This document shows positions 43,091-55,467 of a stretch of 64,000 bases of DNA, in pieces (position 1 is the stretch's first letter; every line of letters begins with the position of its first letter). The position numbers and the translations under genes are program-made. The stretch is from contig NC_134574.1 of the NCBI RefSeq assembly GCF_050947875.1, forward strand, positions 106,793,469-106,857,468, written 5' to 3'. The DNA comes from Dermacentor variabilis. Its lineage: Eukaryota > Arthropoda > Arachnida > Ixodida > Ixodidae. The notes under the pieces are model-generated. The model was not told where the DNA came from. It ran no database searches and worked only from the letters and a program-made list of their open reading frames with translations.

Positions 43091-43344
43091 GACTGTGCAT
43101 GCATCCCACGCGTTTATCACCATTCTCAACAGAGTATAGTTCTCGTATTCAGGAAACAAACGTTCTGTTTCGAAATGTGAACCAAAGGAATAGCAAGCGA
43201 ACTATTCGAGGCGTACCCCATGCACAAAGATTCGGCCTCGTGTGTAAGCCAAGCTCCTATTACCTTACAAAACGAAGTTCTTAACGAGTGGCCCGAGTCT
43301 CTGATGCTCCTTGTGTAACTTGAACGCACGCAGCGTCTTTCTAT

Positions 43345-43640
43345 GTGGGTATACCGGGCGTCCCAGCTAACTTTGGCCAGAGTTAAAAAATATGTGGATG
43401 CCACGTAGCTGGAGAGAACCAATGTAATGTTGTTTGCAGTCGCTTGGAGATACTCAGATTTTTTTTTTCATTCCACCTAATTATATAGTTAGTCTTGATA
43501 AATTATTCAGCTTCTCAAATATTATAATAAGATGAAAAGTGTAAATGAGAAAATTGTAGAGCGACATGAAAAACTCCCGATACATCTTTCTGTAGCTCAG
43601 TAAGTTCTACATAAAAGTGTTTTTCCGAGCGTGAAAGGAG
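43345..43640 (+). repeat. Repeat W, copy 1
   Basis: Begins GGGCGTCCCAGCTAAC and continues TTTGGCCAGAGTT, then an AT-rich body. The start matches 57013 onward (GGGTGTTACAGCTAAC, TTTAACCAGAGTT). This looks like a high-copy arthropod repeat with a conserved 5' end. I cannot assign its class. Confidence 0.5.
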
Positions 43641-43716
43641 CCCGCAAATGCATGCAACATTGCCGCTCGACTGGTCGCTCGAGTCACTTTGCTTGTATTC
43701 GCGGGCTCCTTTCACA
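43632..43716. repeat. Hairpin
   Basis: GTGAAAGGAGCCCGCAAAT at 43631 and its near-inverse ATTCGCGGGCTCCTTTCAC at 43698 enclose about 50 bases. It could be the end of repeat W or a separate small inverted repeat. Confidence 0.55.
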
Positions 43717-44708
43717 AAGGCATGCCCTATCGGTGTTTTGCTTGGTGACATTTGTATGTGGGCTGTGGTTCTCAAAATTCAGAGGAATACCTTTGTCAAC
43801 AGTGCAAGACAAGGTATGGGCAACTTTAGCTATAGACTGGCGGGAAGATATAGCCCGCATATACCGCGTGTCATATAGCAAGGCGTGGCACATACACACA
43901 ACTAAATACATGCGAGAATTTTAGCTCACGGGGACCCGGATGCCGACACCGGATTTCCTGTGACACGTTGCCCTTAACGCTGTGACGCTAATAATGACAT
44001 CGAGGCAACTTCAAACTGCCGAAATGTTGCATTTTCTCCGGCGAGTCCGTAACCCAGCTATAGCCATGCGGGCGTTCTGGGCGCACACCAAAGCTCGTAA
44101 CACGCATCGCGGCCCACGGGTGAAAGTTCGTTGCTCCAGTGGCTCACCGAGAAGCGCCTTGCTCATCTAACCAACTAGTGGCATCGTGGAAGGGCAGGTA
44201 CGGAAAAGACATTGTAACATTTAGTAAGTGGCACACTAGCATCTGACCAGCCGACATCGAATAGGTAACGCGACACCAGCGCGTATTAAGCCGTGGCGCA
44301 ACACAGAGAGGCACCGGTCACTACTGAGTGGTCCGGTGAATCAAACAAGAAGTTGGGGGGCACCAGCGAGACCAACGCCAGCCGCTAAGGCGGCGACGAA
44401 GAAAGAAACATTTCTAAAACAAAGCGATGAACCCGTGCATCTTGACTCGATCCACGGTTGCACGCCAAGCTTTCCTGAGTGCCACACTGGCCACCCGTCG
44501 GGTTCTTCGTTCGTTCTGCCGTGTTCAAACACTACCATGCGTTATGGTTCCAGTACGGTTAGCGTAGCGCAACATTTACGCGTCTGGGGCGCTCTAACCT
44601 AGTGATAAGCGATCGAAAGCATCAACCCCAATCTGGATCACGTCCCTCAAATGCTGCTTTCTATCATCCCTCTCCATCGTCAGCCTGAACATCCTCAACA
44701 TTTACGAT
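43717..44708. other. No recognisable gene; dispersed repeat
   Basis: Bases 43930-44000 are the inverse relative of 14150-14240. The remainder has short frames without domains. Confidence 0.4.
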
Positions 44709-45060
44709 TTGACAACATACGACATCGCCTCCATCATGCTTCAAATAGTTGATGAAAAGCTAGCCTTGACAACAGTCCATCCCTCACTTCGTAATGTTGG
44801 AAACGCATCTCGCTGTCGTTTTTTATTGTCTAATGTAAATACTAATTACGGTCACTCTGCACTACAGTTTACAGGCACGTCAGTTTGGAATAAGCTTGAT
44901 AGTAAACTAACCACTCTAATAACATTGCATACATTTGTTAAACATTTAAAGCACTCACTTATTGTCAATGCGTAACACTGCGCGTGCTTGCATACACACT
45001 CACTTTTCTTTTCCTGTGCCGATGTTTTCGATGATGTAAAAAAATAAATGTTTTAGAGAA
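44709..45060 (+). pseudogene. CR1/Jockey-like LINE C-terminus and tail
   Basis: An 88-codon frame (44709-44975) ends with the usual LINE tail pattern: CRFLLSNVNTNYGHSALQF, then SVWNKLDSKL and F-x-x-x-L-K-H-S-L. This corresponds to the N-F-x-L-P-x-x-x-T-N-Y-G-x-x-x-x-x-x-x-G-x-x-x-W-N-x-L-P block of such elements. A 3' UTR follows to AAAAAATAAATG near 45050. It is 5' truncated and lacks RT. Confidence 0.65.
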
Positions 45061-48000
45061 ATGTATCTCATTTGTGAAATTTTCCATGCTACTGTATTTG
45101 CTTGTTTTACTTATTTAAGCTATTTCAGTTTTATGTGATTTTACAGTCTAAAACAACAGCTGCCATAGAAGTGTTCTTTCCTAATAGCAATCGGTAGGGA
45201 CCCTCTGACAAATTTGTTGGGTCATAAAAGTGTGTATTTTTCAATTGCACACGTTATTTATGTTAAACTTTCAACCTTCCCGATCGCTAGGCTGTGTATT
45301 GCGGCGCTGCCGTCAATCGGGGAAAGCTTCAACGCCGATTGCCTATACTCTGAACAAACCACGGGTTCTCTAATTTGCTTACTAAACTACAGAAAACTAC
45401 AAGACAACTAGCTCAATTGTGAACTATATTGTAGGTAAAACGAAGTTTGTGGCGCTAGTTTTATTTCGTCAGGTAACCTTTTCAATTAGCTTTTTCTGTC
45501 AATCTTCCCTTAAAGGCGGGACATCTTGACTGTAGAAGACGGCAATTCGAGACGCTGAAATCCTTTTTGCGTTTTCTGAACTTGAGATCAATGAGCACCG
45601 GTAGGCTATTTGTATTTCTCATTCAATATGCCCAACAAGCATGTAAAACCGCCGGGCAGCCCGAATCGCAGTGCTGCTTCTACTGCGATTCCCTTTTGAT
45701 GTGCCGAGGCTGGCGAAATCTTCTGAAGCGTGGCGAAAATCTTTTCGACAGTGAGGGTGGCGTGAAATCCTTTTAGCATCCAATTTCCATCGAACAAACA
45801 CGCTTTTTCCTTTTAAGGGCTTCAGTAAAAAAGATTCCGAAACTGCGACGAAGAAGCTTTTAACACCGAGAAAATGTATATGTCGCGCAGCGTGGCACAC
45901 GGAAGGCCGCAGGAGCAAAAGCGCAACAAGGAAAGCATGAAACTCACACAAATTAAAAATAACATGAGACGGAGAGATAAATCAAGTTCCTTAGAAAATC
46001 ACGTAAAACGCGTTACCCAATCTTTTCACACTGTCCTACTTTCAACGAAGGGCTTATCTCGGCTTGAAATTATTAAGAATAGTGTTCGGGCCTTTATCGC
46101 TCCGGGACCTCGATGAAAGCATAATTGATGGAGGGGGAAAAAAATACAAGTGTATAGATTGAACCAGGAATGGTTGTAAATATAATCGAAAGTGAATGCA
46201 TTTTAAACAAAGTTGCCTCAAGGCGCAATTCGTTTTAAGTGAGCCCTAGACAGGCCGACGTATACGGTGACTTTTTCATGGCGATCGCGTTTTGTGGAAC
46301 TCAACTTGCAACACACATTAGGGTCGCTTAAGTGGCTAGCAGCTGGAAATTTAACCTCTTTATTTAAATACATGTCACACAATGAAGTGTGCAACCGCTG
46401 AATTTGCTTTTTCTTTTCTGAAAGAGGAATTAATGTTATAGTAGTAGCTGTACTGGGCATTGTCAACGTTACTTTTTTGAAGAGTTGCGATATCACTTTC
46501 TGTAGAGAAGTCAGCAGTGCGCGCCTGGTTCAACCATTCGTCGAACATTTCCACACCTTGGTGAAATTTAAAAACCTAGTTTAAGGCGTACATGAAAAGC
46601 CTCCGTCCAATATATAGTCACTATAATCAAGCTCTTTCCATTAAATTAAACATGTCTTTTTCGACTCGGTCAGGGGTAAACTAAATCAAACTTGTCTTCC
46701 TTTTACATTTATTTTATCGAGACCAACAGCTAGAACATTTCTTTAAGTGCCGTGAAACATGTGAAATGAAGCAGGTCAACATGCTCCGCCTAATAAATAC
46801 GCAAATCATCCAGTATTAGTAATAATGTGGACTCCCTTTTGTTCATTTGTTTTACCTTGCAGGACGATCGATTGAGCTCACAGGTGTGAGCTGACGCACA
46901 GTCGAGTAAAGCAGTGCACTGTCTTCGTCATTCTGCTTGTGTTTACGTAGAGTAAGTCCAATAACCTAACACGTGGGCTTTGCGCAGGAGGTGCGCAGGT
47001 TACAAACAGACAAACAAAAAAAATGGCAAACAAGATGAACTCAAAAAATGCACTTCTGCAGAACGTACGAAATAAAACAGCGTGTAATATGCAGTAGGCA
47101 TTCTCAATCTCCCCCACGACGTCCGTTAATTAAAGACACTTTTTCCTGAGCTTCTTATTTTTCTGTTTTATTTGCTGGTTCATTCTTTCTTTTTTCTTGC
47201 TTTTTATGACGAAACTTGCTCCTGAGGGGCTATCGTCTCCTCGGCCTGTGGTGTACGATGCTTGGCCAATGTCTGTACAGCAGCGATTGTGCGTCTCAAC
47301 GCGACCAAGGATCAACACACAACCTCCTTACTACATTACAAGAAAGTGACCTGGCTTCCCGTTTGTAGTGCATCTTTTTTTTTTTCTCCTTGTCTGGGAG
47401 TGATGTGAGCTCGGGTATTAGTTGCACTTTTTGCATTCTTTTAATAGCGCGTGCAACCTGCAGTGATTTTCTTTTTTGTTCCTGCGGACCTTTTTCGTGG
47501 CCAGAATGAACGTAGCCCCGACACTGCAATTTTTAGGCCTAACCAGTTTCTTCCTTGCCGTAGTATATACGGACAGTCATGCTTTCCAGCGGCAGCTTGA
47601 TACGGTAGTGATGTCATTGTAAATCGATGTGATTCTAACATGTTTCCTCTGCAGTTATATTGACGTTATGTGAATTAACGCTAAAAGCTACCTATGTGCT
47701 GTTATTCGACTGCAAAAGTAACTTTCAGACGCTGAGGATACTAGCAGCTGAAGCACGTGAAGTGAATTTTCAGCTTAGATGTCAATTCAAGCTATTTACT
47801 CTGCCGCTAGTAGGTACACTTAGTGTTATTGAAGCGCAGGCGTCGTCTGGGCTAGTTGTGCAGCGCTCGAGAACACAGGACGCACAGAAGAAAACACGAC
47901 GCAATGCTGAGTCGCGTGTGCGTCATTGTTCTTGAACGATGCAAAATAAGTGATTAACACGTCAAAGGGACAGACAATTGCTCAGAAGATGAATCGAGAT

Positions 48001-48258
48001 GACCCTGCTGATCGAACGATTCCCTATCGTAGTGGCTAAAAGGATCCATGCTTTTCTCATTAAACTTGGATTTATATATGTTTCTTTAATTCATCACTAC
48101 AAGTCGCGAAAAATGGCCTTTGGCGACCCACGCGGCAAAAACATGAAGCCGCATAAGAGGTTCCCCACGTGACCTACCAGTGTACGCGGTTACTGGTCTT
48201 CTTATTAATATTGAAATGCAGTATATTTTTTGTTATGTAATGAAGCAGACGCGCCCCC
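45061..48258. other. No recognisable gene
   Basis: A 3.2-kb AT-rich stretch. Frames are short (to 110 codons) and carry no domain I recognise. I see no tRNA, rRNA or clear repeat. Confidence 0.45.
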
Positions 48259-49145
48259 GTGTATGCTCCGACTGAAGACGAAGGAGCGTGCCGTGATCGC
48301 AAGCGAGCCCCGTGCTACGGACAGGCCTTGCAGTGCCTTCCTGCACCTAGCGTTCCAGCAAATGCGACGAGGTGTATTGTCGTTGACAACGCTGCTGGAA
48401 CTATGAGGAGAGGCTCCACGATTTTCTCCGATTCCCGTACAGCTATTAGGAATTACTCAGCCGGCTTCGTCTCAATGGAAGCACACAAGTTCCTTATACA
48501 CAGTCTTAATACTCATAATTACGAGCAACTGGACCGCTCACACCTAATCTGGTTTCCGGCTCATCAAGGCCAGTCGGTCAGCCGCAGTGGCTACAATCCT
48601 AACGAGCAAGCTCACTCTGCTGTGCCAGATCTCACATGCCGCGCATCAGATCAGGAACTGTTCCAGGATGACTGCGGCTCCTAGAAGGACCCACTTACTA
48701 CTTTTCACGAGATCACCTCACACTACAGGGACGGCTGGAGGTCTCCCCCCCCCCCCCCCCATCAGAAGCTCAACCGAGCTCAGGCAGTCCCATTAAGAAT
48801 GATCCAAACTAAATTTTATCCCACACCTTTTGTGCTTAACAAAATTGACCAGGATTTTCCCGCGCAACGTAAAAGTTGTGGACACACTCCGTGTCTATTT
48901 GATCATATGTTTTGGCTGTGCCCCAACCAAAGGGCTTCGGATCTCAACAGTGTGGAGGACTGGAGTCGGCGCATATACAGCGAAGTCTTCCAAGATCAAC
49001 TCCTGGCCGTCCGGAGAGCTCACGGCATCGGGAAAGCCTTTGGCCTACCGGTGCCTACGTGGGCGGAGCCAACAAATTGGCCTTGGGGCTTGTGCCCTCG
49101 GGCCCTAGTTTCTCTGGACCAAAATAAAGTTCTTGCCATGCCATG
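48259..49145 (+). pseudogene. Decayed LINE: RNase H and C-terminal end
   Basis: The frame 48259-48684 carries RNase H motifs (FSDSRTAIRNYSAG near 48423, LIWFPAHQGQS near 48547, then a region with Asn-Glu-Gln-Ala-His). A run of 16 C near 48747-48762 and a frame change follow. The frame from 48799 continues RMIQTKFYPTPFVLNKI, a degraded knuckle (CGHTPCLFDHMFWLCP) and FQDQLLAVRRAHGIG. The copy ends with AAAATAAAGTTCTTGCC near 49137. It is close in type to the LINE at 57713-58210, which shares the FQDQL-AV-RA block and the VPTW ending. Confidence 0.75.
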
Positions 49146-50840
49146 TCCGTAGCACGGGGCTCACTCGCGATCGCGGCGCGGTGCTTCGTCTTCCTCTTCA
49201 GTCGGCACACACACAGGGGCGCGTCTGCTTCATTACAATAATTCAAAGTTTTTCATGACTTACAATGTGCAGACAAGCATTCATCTGTAGCGAGCACAAA
49301 AGTGGCCCTGCCTTCGCCTTCGTTTGCGATGAGTTGGCTCGGCTCGTCTTTCGACAGAACAAAGACGACGGGGCCAGCCAGCCATGACGTAAGCGTTTAC
49401 TTGGTGGAAAAAGGCGGTACAAATATAGGAAATGTCAGTACAACAACGCGAACTGATTGCACGAGCTTTTTTATTTTCACAAGTGATTGAAAATGTAAAA
49501 TTTTTTCTTCTTTTTTTCGCCGCCCTGGCTGACGTGGTAGTGGACTTTGCCGCGCGGACATTTGTATAGTTTTACACTTGATGCATGCACAGCAGGAGTT
49601 CATTGACAATGACTCGCCTTCCCTTTCTTCCTTTCTCTCTTTCAGCCCGTTGCGAATAGTATATATCTGTGCGGACTTCAATAAAGATTTGCTGGCAGTC
49701 AGCGCTGGCCCTGTGCTCTTCTTTGCCCATGTGCGTGTGTGTGTGTTTGCGGGGCGGGGACGCTGTTTAAAATGAATGACCCGTACCAACTAGCTCGCAC
49801 CCAAACCCTTCTAAGGCAGTTGTCAGCTTCCTTGTTTCTTTCTTTTGCGCTCTTTCAAATGTGAACATGTTTTCGAACCAATTAATAAGAGTTACTCTTA
49901 AGCCACAACCACCGACGCCAGGAGGGCTTGAAGTAAGAAGCATCCGCTTCGCTTTCAATAAGGTTTTTCATGTCGTCGGTGTGGCCAGATTGAAACAAAC
50001 CTTATGCTACGCAGTGCCCAAATTGTCGCATTATATGTTTTTCTTTACTTTTTTGCAGGGAAAACGGATATGCCTAACCTTTGGTTTTGTTAAACACGTT
50101 TCACATGTACAACGTTGAAGCAGTGCTTGTCTTATCAGTAGCGCGTGTCAAGTCTGTTTCTCGGATCTTTTGTCAGAGTTCTTTTCGCGCTGCTTTTAAC
50201 ATTCCAAGCACGAATGCGTACTAACTCGCCCAACTTTCGGTGGTTTTGAATAACGAAGAAGTGTGAAAATACGTTTTCGTTTCTTTTGTCAGATACGGGT
50301 GACATAAATGAAGAAAACGACATCCTTTTGCATTACATACATAGTGCAGGCCAATGCCAGGGCGACGAAACTCACAACTCGTTCATCAATCCTTACGTAC
50401 TACGTGCGTGTGAAACTGCAACTCGAAAAGTACAATAGGGGAAGGAAAGACTAAACAGGCGCACTTTTGGCTGACTATTCTTTTTTATCAAAAACGTAGG
50501 AACAGGTTGTTCATGAGTCAGATCACGCTTGTGCCACGATAAAAACAGTCTGGACTTGAGCTTGTTGGTATAGCGTCATTACGGGAAAATAGCGCGGGAA
50601 AAAAAATGGGTGAAGAAGGCTGCGCGCTGCGCTCGGAAATGTCAGAGTGGTGTACTCGGCGGCCATAAAACTGGGTTCCCCCTACAAGCGAGTGAATAGC
50701 TCTCGCTCGGAGAAACAGACCTGCGAAAAAGAATACATGCAACTCGATTCGTCCCCTGCAAATCAGAAGTGGTGCATAAAATTTTTACGTCACGTGGACG
50801 CCTATAGATAAGGCAGACGAGCCGTTGTGTAAACGACAGT
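49146..50840. other. No recognisable gene
   Basis: T-rich runs near 49500 and short frames only. Confidence 0.45.
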
Positions 50841-51826
50841 TTGCTTGATTATGACAACAACCCTGATGCGAAGAGTGGCAGCACTTTAGCTATTAAATTT
50901 CACCTTCACATAGCTAATGTGAAAAAGAAAATGGCATACGGAATACGCCTTTTAATCAAAACACGACCACGTTTCTCATTTTCAACTCTCAAGTCGCTTT
51001 ATTATGTTTTTGTTCGTTCTCATATTAACTATAACATTGAATCATGGGGAAACAGTCACCTAACTTCGCTGCAAGTCATTCAGAATCGAGCTATTCAACT
51101 AATAACATTTTCACCTCGTAGCATTAGCGCAAATCAGCCGTTACATGCACATAATATTTTGAATGTGACTGATCTTGCTAAATATAACCTGGCCCTACTC
51201 ATTTTTTAGGGCATTAAACAATGATATTCCAGTAACCACCATACCAAAGACATCCCCTACTAATGTAAATAATACTAGATTTGCAGGAAATATGAACTTC
51301 ATTTTACCCATCATTCGCACCAACTATAGTAAGTAGTCATTACACTTTTCATCTTTATCTCTGTGGAACACATTACCATTCCCTTTAAAATTGTTCAAAG
51401 CTCACAGGTTTCTTACAGAACTCAAGTATTTTCATTAACTTCTTCCGACTTTCCCATTTGAGTGTACTATGCGTTGTATTTTTAACTTTCACTATGTTTC
51501 TTTATATGCCTCTCGCATTTTTCTTACTACTTTTTTTTTCTTCTTAAGTTGTTTTTTGTAGTTATACCTTTTGTTGTCTAATCCAAAGCCTTGTTACCGC
51601 TTAATACATTCATCTGCTGCATTTCTGTTCATTTATGCCTTGTCTCCTAAAACCTTTATTATCGAAAATTTCCCATGTTGCCATTGTTGTTTTATTAATT
51701 CTAGTCACCGTGCACAGGAGGTCCCATTTCAGTTTCTAACTACGGGACCTCCTTCTGTATGTACTTATCATGTAATTATCGCAATTTTTGTCTTGAATAA
51801 AACAGATTCTGATTCTGATTCTGATC
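50841..51826 (+). pseudogene. CR1/Jockey-like LINE 3' end with (GATTCT)n tail
   Basis: A 122-codon frame (50841-51209) reads KKKMAYGIRLLIKTRPRF, then SLYYVFVRSHINYNIESWG and LQVIQNRAIQLIT. This is the post-RT region of CR1/Jockey-type LINEs (L-Y-Y-x-x-x-x-x-x-x-x-Y-x-x-x-x-W-G and L-Q-x-x-Q-N-R-A). After a stop it continues in decayed form (TRFAGNMNFILP, T-N-Y-S-K, LWNTLPFPLK) to about 51430. A 3' UTR leads to AATAAAACA and three and a half GATTCT units at 51804-51826, a typical CR1/L2-type terminus. Confidence 0.75.
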
Positions 51827-52504
51827 CACTGTATCCAGTACGGGTGCAGCGCTCACATCCATTAGACGCGTATCACGTGCAGCTAACAAGATACCTGTGC
51901 TCGGGAAATCTATGAGGCGTTTGTTATGCATTCTATGGGGCCTTCATGTGTCATTTCACCACCAGTTACACGAACTGACTGTTGACTATCTCCGCAGCCG
52001 AGCGCTTCAGCGTCTTAGATAGGGCAGGACGCATCCGCGTGTTTTACCGCCCTCTACTGATGAGTATATACTCGTGCTCGCAAAAATAAACGCTATTGCC
52101 ACTAGTCAGCGCCTGTCCAGTCTTTATTATTGGTCTCGGTTTTTTCTTTCTTTTTTTCGCGCTGTTTTGTCGTAATGTATCACGAATCCCGATACCTTCT
52201 GTCACACCGAAAAGCCGTGAAATGATCTTGGTGCAGTAGAAAGTGAAAGAGTAGAAAGTGGTATCCACCTTTCCACGCCAAGCGTCCTTAAGACGTTTAA
52301 TAATCCCTGCGCTTTTAATAAACTTACATCTTGTAACTCGATGTTGTGTCATTTTAGTCTTCTTTTTTTGTCTGTGCATGCGCTGTAGTTCACAAGTATG
52401 GAACATATCAACATGCGCAGCGTACTGTTCCTGTAAAGCACATTACTACGTCTGTGGACGCGTGCGAACAATGTAAGCGCTAGAACGGGTACGCAGATAC
52501 GAAT
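51827..52504. other. No recognisable gene
   Basis: Short frames only. T-rich run near 52150. Confidence 0.5.
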
Positions 52505-52587
52505 TCACTAAATGTACGCAAGCAACGTACTAACATGTACGCATGAACTTACGAACGTACGTTAGCAACGTATGAAAACATGTTCGC

Positions 52588-52755
52588 GGGATCAAATCCC
52601 AGCGACGGCGGCTGCCGTTCGATGGGGGCAAAATGAGAAAAAACCCGTGCACGTTAAAGAACCCCAGGTGGTACAAATTTCTGGAGTCCCCCACTACGGC
52701 GTGCCTCATAATCAGATAGAGATTTTGGCACGTTAAACCCCATAAGTAAAAAAAA
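52588..52755 (+). mobile_element. Ruka-type SINE, 5' truncated
   Basis: Contains GGGATCAAATCCC (a B-box-like tRNA relic), GATGGGGGCAAAATG, GTGCACGTTAAAGAACCCC, CACTACGGCGTGCCTCAT and a final CACGTTAAACCCC then an A-run. It matches the second copy at 55468 in inverse and the tick Ruka SINE as I remember it. The A box is missing. AACGTATGAAAACATGTTCGC-like 21-base repeats flank it (52567-52587 and 52756-52776, one mismatch), as expected for target-primed insertion. Confidence 0.75.
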
Positions 52756-52904
52756 AACGTATGAAAACATCTTCGCTTATGTGTACGAATACGAACGCCC
52801 GCACGTACAAACGTGTACACTTAAATGCACAACGTACGCCAGCAACGTGCACACTAGAGCGCACACATGTACGAAGGGAACAACGTACGAACATCTGCTC
52901 ATGC

Positions 52905-53708
52905 TGTTTGAATCCCACCGATGGCAACGGTTGTTGTGGTCGCACCGATGGTACGACCTGTTGGGAACTCGGCGCTGACGCCCGTGGTTGAACCTGGGTC
53001 GCAAGCCCCAAGGGTAGCGTTGGCCTGGCGGCCTGGGGCACAACTGGAAGCATCCGAAGGTCCCGGCAAAGCATGAGTCGACTGGTAACAACAAAACAAC
53101 TTGTTTATTTTAACATCGCAAAGAGTTGGCGGTCAGGTTGACCGAAGTAGAGAGACGGGAGTGCACTTTACTCAACAGAAGAAATCGGAGCCCCCCTTTT
53201 TTGGCGTCCGGAGGCAGCTGTTTTTATACTCTCGCAGTTGAGGGCAAGAAGGAACCCCTCAATAGACGAGCACGTGATTGTACAATGGGATAAGGTGACG
53301 CATACTGTCGTGGCGCCGCCGGTCGGGCACAAAGACTGGGAGGAGAAGGTGACCCCTGCTGTCGTATCGCCTCCGGTCGGGCACAATGGCTGGGAGGAGA
53401 AGGTAACTCCTACTGTCGTATCGCCTCCGGTCGGGCACAATGGCTGGGAGGAGAAGGTAACTCCTACTGTCGTATCGCCTCCGGTCGGGCACAATGGCTG
53501 GGAGGAGAAGGTGACCCCTGCTGTCGTAGCGCCGCCGGTCGGGCACAATGGCACATACACTCACACACGCACATGAAGACACGTGGCATCGGAACATGCC
53601 TGGACGCGCTTGGCGGGGAGCGTAGCGGCGACGCCGAACGGGCCAAAATGGCTGCCGCTTTGTTGCAGTCGCGCCGGCTAAACCGCGCGTCGTAGGCGAA
53701 ACGTAACA
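52905..53708 (-). mobile_element. Solo LTR of the gypsy family
   Basis: An 804-base LTR in minus orientation. Its ends (TGTTACGTTTCGCC at 53708 and GGGATTCAAACA at 52905) match the LTRs of copies A and B. It carries the same TATA and AATAAA blocks and is flanked by the 4-bp duplication ATGC (52901-52904 and 53709-53712). No internal element sequence is nearby, so it is a product of LTR-LTR recombination. Its U3 holds a third kind of tandem array, about 4.6 copies of a 54-base unit (53305-53550). Confidence 0.92.
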
Positions 53709-54035
53709 ATGCGTGTACGAGCGTTCGTCAGCAACGTGTGGAATTGTCTTCGAATACTATTGCGAATACGAACGCACAAATGCACGAACGAGTATACGCA
53801 TAAATGTACAATGTACCTCCCCCAACGTAAACGCTAGAGAGCACACATGTACAAAGGTAAGCGAACAACGTACAAATATCTACGTATGCATGTAGGAGCT
53901 TACGTTATCAACGTATGCAAACATCTTCGCATACTTGTACGAATATGAATGCACGAATGTATGAACGTGCATTCATACATGCACAGTGTAGGTCACCAAT
54001 GCGCACGCTAGAGCGCACACATGTGTGAACGACGA

Positions 54036-55454
54036 ACGAACTAGGTGTCGCCGGATTATTTCTTTCCACAGATTCCAAACCAGTTTCTTCGAAGCGGAGC
54101 TAGTGCGGGTTATGGTGAGCATGGGCGTGATATCGCAACCGAGTCGACGATGGTGATTTGCTGCTGGACAGTCTTCAGATTTCCTAGTCGGCTCGCCTAG
54201 GAAAGACGACGGGGGGAAAAAAAAGCAGATACTTTTCGAGAGTGAGGACATAGGGTCCTGATGTGAACTGAGACGTTTTACTTGCTCCTGCATAGAGAGG
54301 GCTTCCGCACTGGAGCCGTGTAACTAAGCTAAATAAACAATTTTTGCTTCATTTTCTACACGCCTGACGCAGTCCTCGATGGGCTTGGTGGATTCCGTGC
54401 CCTGAACGCCACCTTAGCCGTAACAATGTATGCGCACGTACGACAACAAACGTAAACGTTACGAGCGCTGTATATGTATACATTAATTGGCGTTTATTTC
54501 CTGGCATTCACTCTTCTCTCTGTCTCTCGCTTCCTTCTTTCGTTGTCGTTCTTAGCTTTCCATTCTCACGAGGCAGACAGCGACGCTCGTGGAAGGAGCG
54601 CGCGGAATCAATTACCGCGCTCGACTGACGGCAGTGTTCTGTCTCGCAAACGAGATTACGCCGACAAGACATGCGAGCCATCGCGCGTTGAGTTAAATTC
54701 ATTTATGCGTCAGGGAGCATCGGCCATGCAGACAGGCCTCGTATATTCTGCAGGTCGAGAGAGAGAGATAACGCACGGATTTCGTCAGAAAGTAACGGGG
54801 TTCATAACACTTCCCCTGAAAAAAAGAAAGAAGATTGGCGCGGGCTAAAAATAGAAATGAGCGGCGCGTCGCGTAAATGAACCCATTCTATCAGAACCCA
54901 TACAAGAGCCTGCGTGTGAGATGAACACGAGCTCACGTTCGGCGCGCTAACCCCGTGTCGGGAGCCGGGTTATGCGCGCACCTAATATAGAAAGAGCGTC
55001 AAACGCAGGGCGTCGGCGTCAGCTTGGCAGAAACACGAGAGAAACTCGTCTGAGACGACGTAGGCGGGCTACATGACCTTCGCGGCGCCAGACTAAACAT
55101 AGCTTAGCAATGCGATTAGGGCTGGAGATGCAAACGACGAGGGCGATAACAAGACGCCTTATACGAAGGGCAACGCTTTCTAATGTAATGTGCAGAATAC
55201 CATTATCGTTGCTTTTGTAGATGTGGAAGGAGCGCATCGGGCTTTGATGTGACAGACGTCCATGTGGCATCGTCACTACGCATTGCCGACCCCATAACTA
55301 GGCCCTTCTTAAGCGTGACACCAATGGACCTTCAAGTAGTTGAATTCCTTCTAGTAAGAACCCACTATACTGTGGGTGTGCGCGCGCGTGTGTGTGTGTG
55401 AGTGAGTATGTGCGCCGTTAGTGCTTATCATCCGCACCTGGAGAATCATCACTC
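54036..55454. other. No recognisable gene
   Basis: Includes a 124-codon frame (54474-54848) with no domain. Nothing else recognised. Confidence 0.45.
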
Positions 55455-55467
55455 CGCACCTGAAGTA

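Larger units (their letters stand above)
52505..54035. repeat. Degenerate ~170-bp tandem repeat rich in ACGTACG
   Basis: At least three related units, recognised by the ordered blocks AACGTATG-AAACATCTTCGC, GTACGAATA-GAA, CTAGAG-GCACACATG and CAACGTAC. One unit runs 52758-52904 and resumes at 53713, the next is about 53739-53911 and the last about 53912-54035. A partial unit precedes 52587. The Ruka SINE and the solo LTR are inserted in it. It is rich in ACGT/GTAC palindromes. Confidence 0.6.

Noticed and set aside
46218..46496. Minus-strand YVGLSR reminiscent of Helitron/Pif1 helicase
   Set aside because: None of the other helicase motifs are found upstream or downstream, so the match is probably chance.
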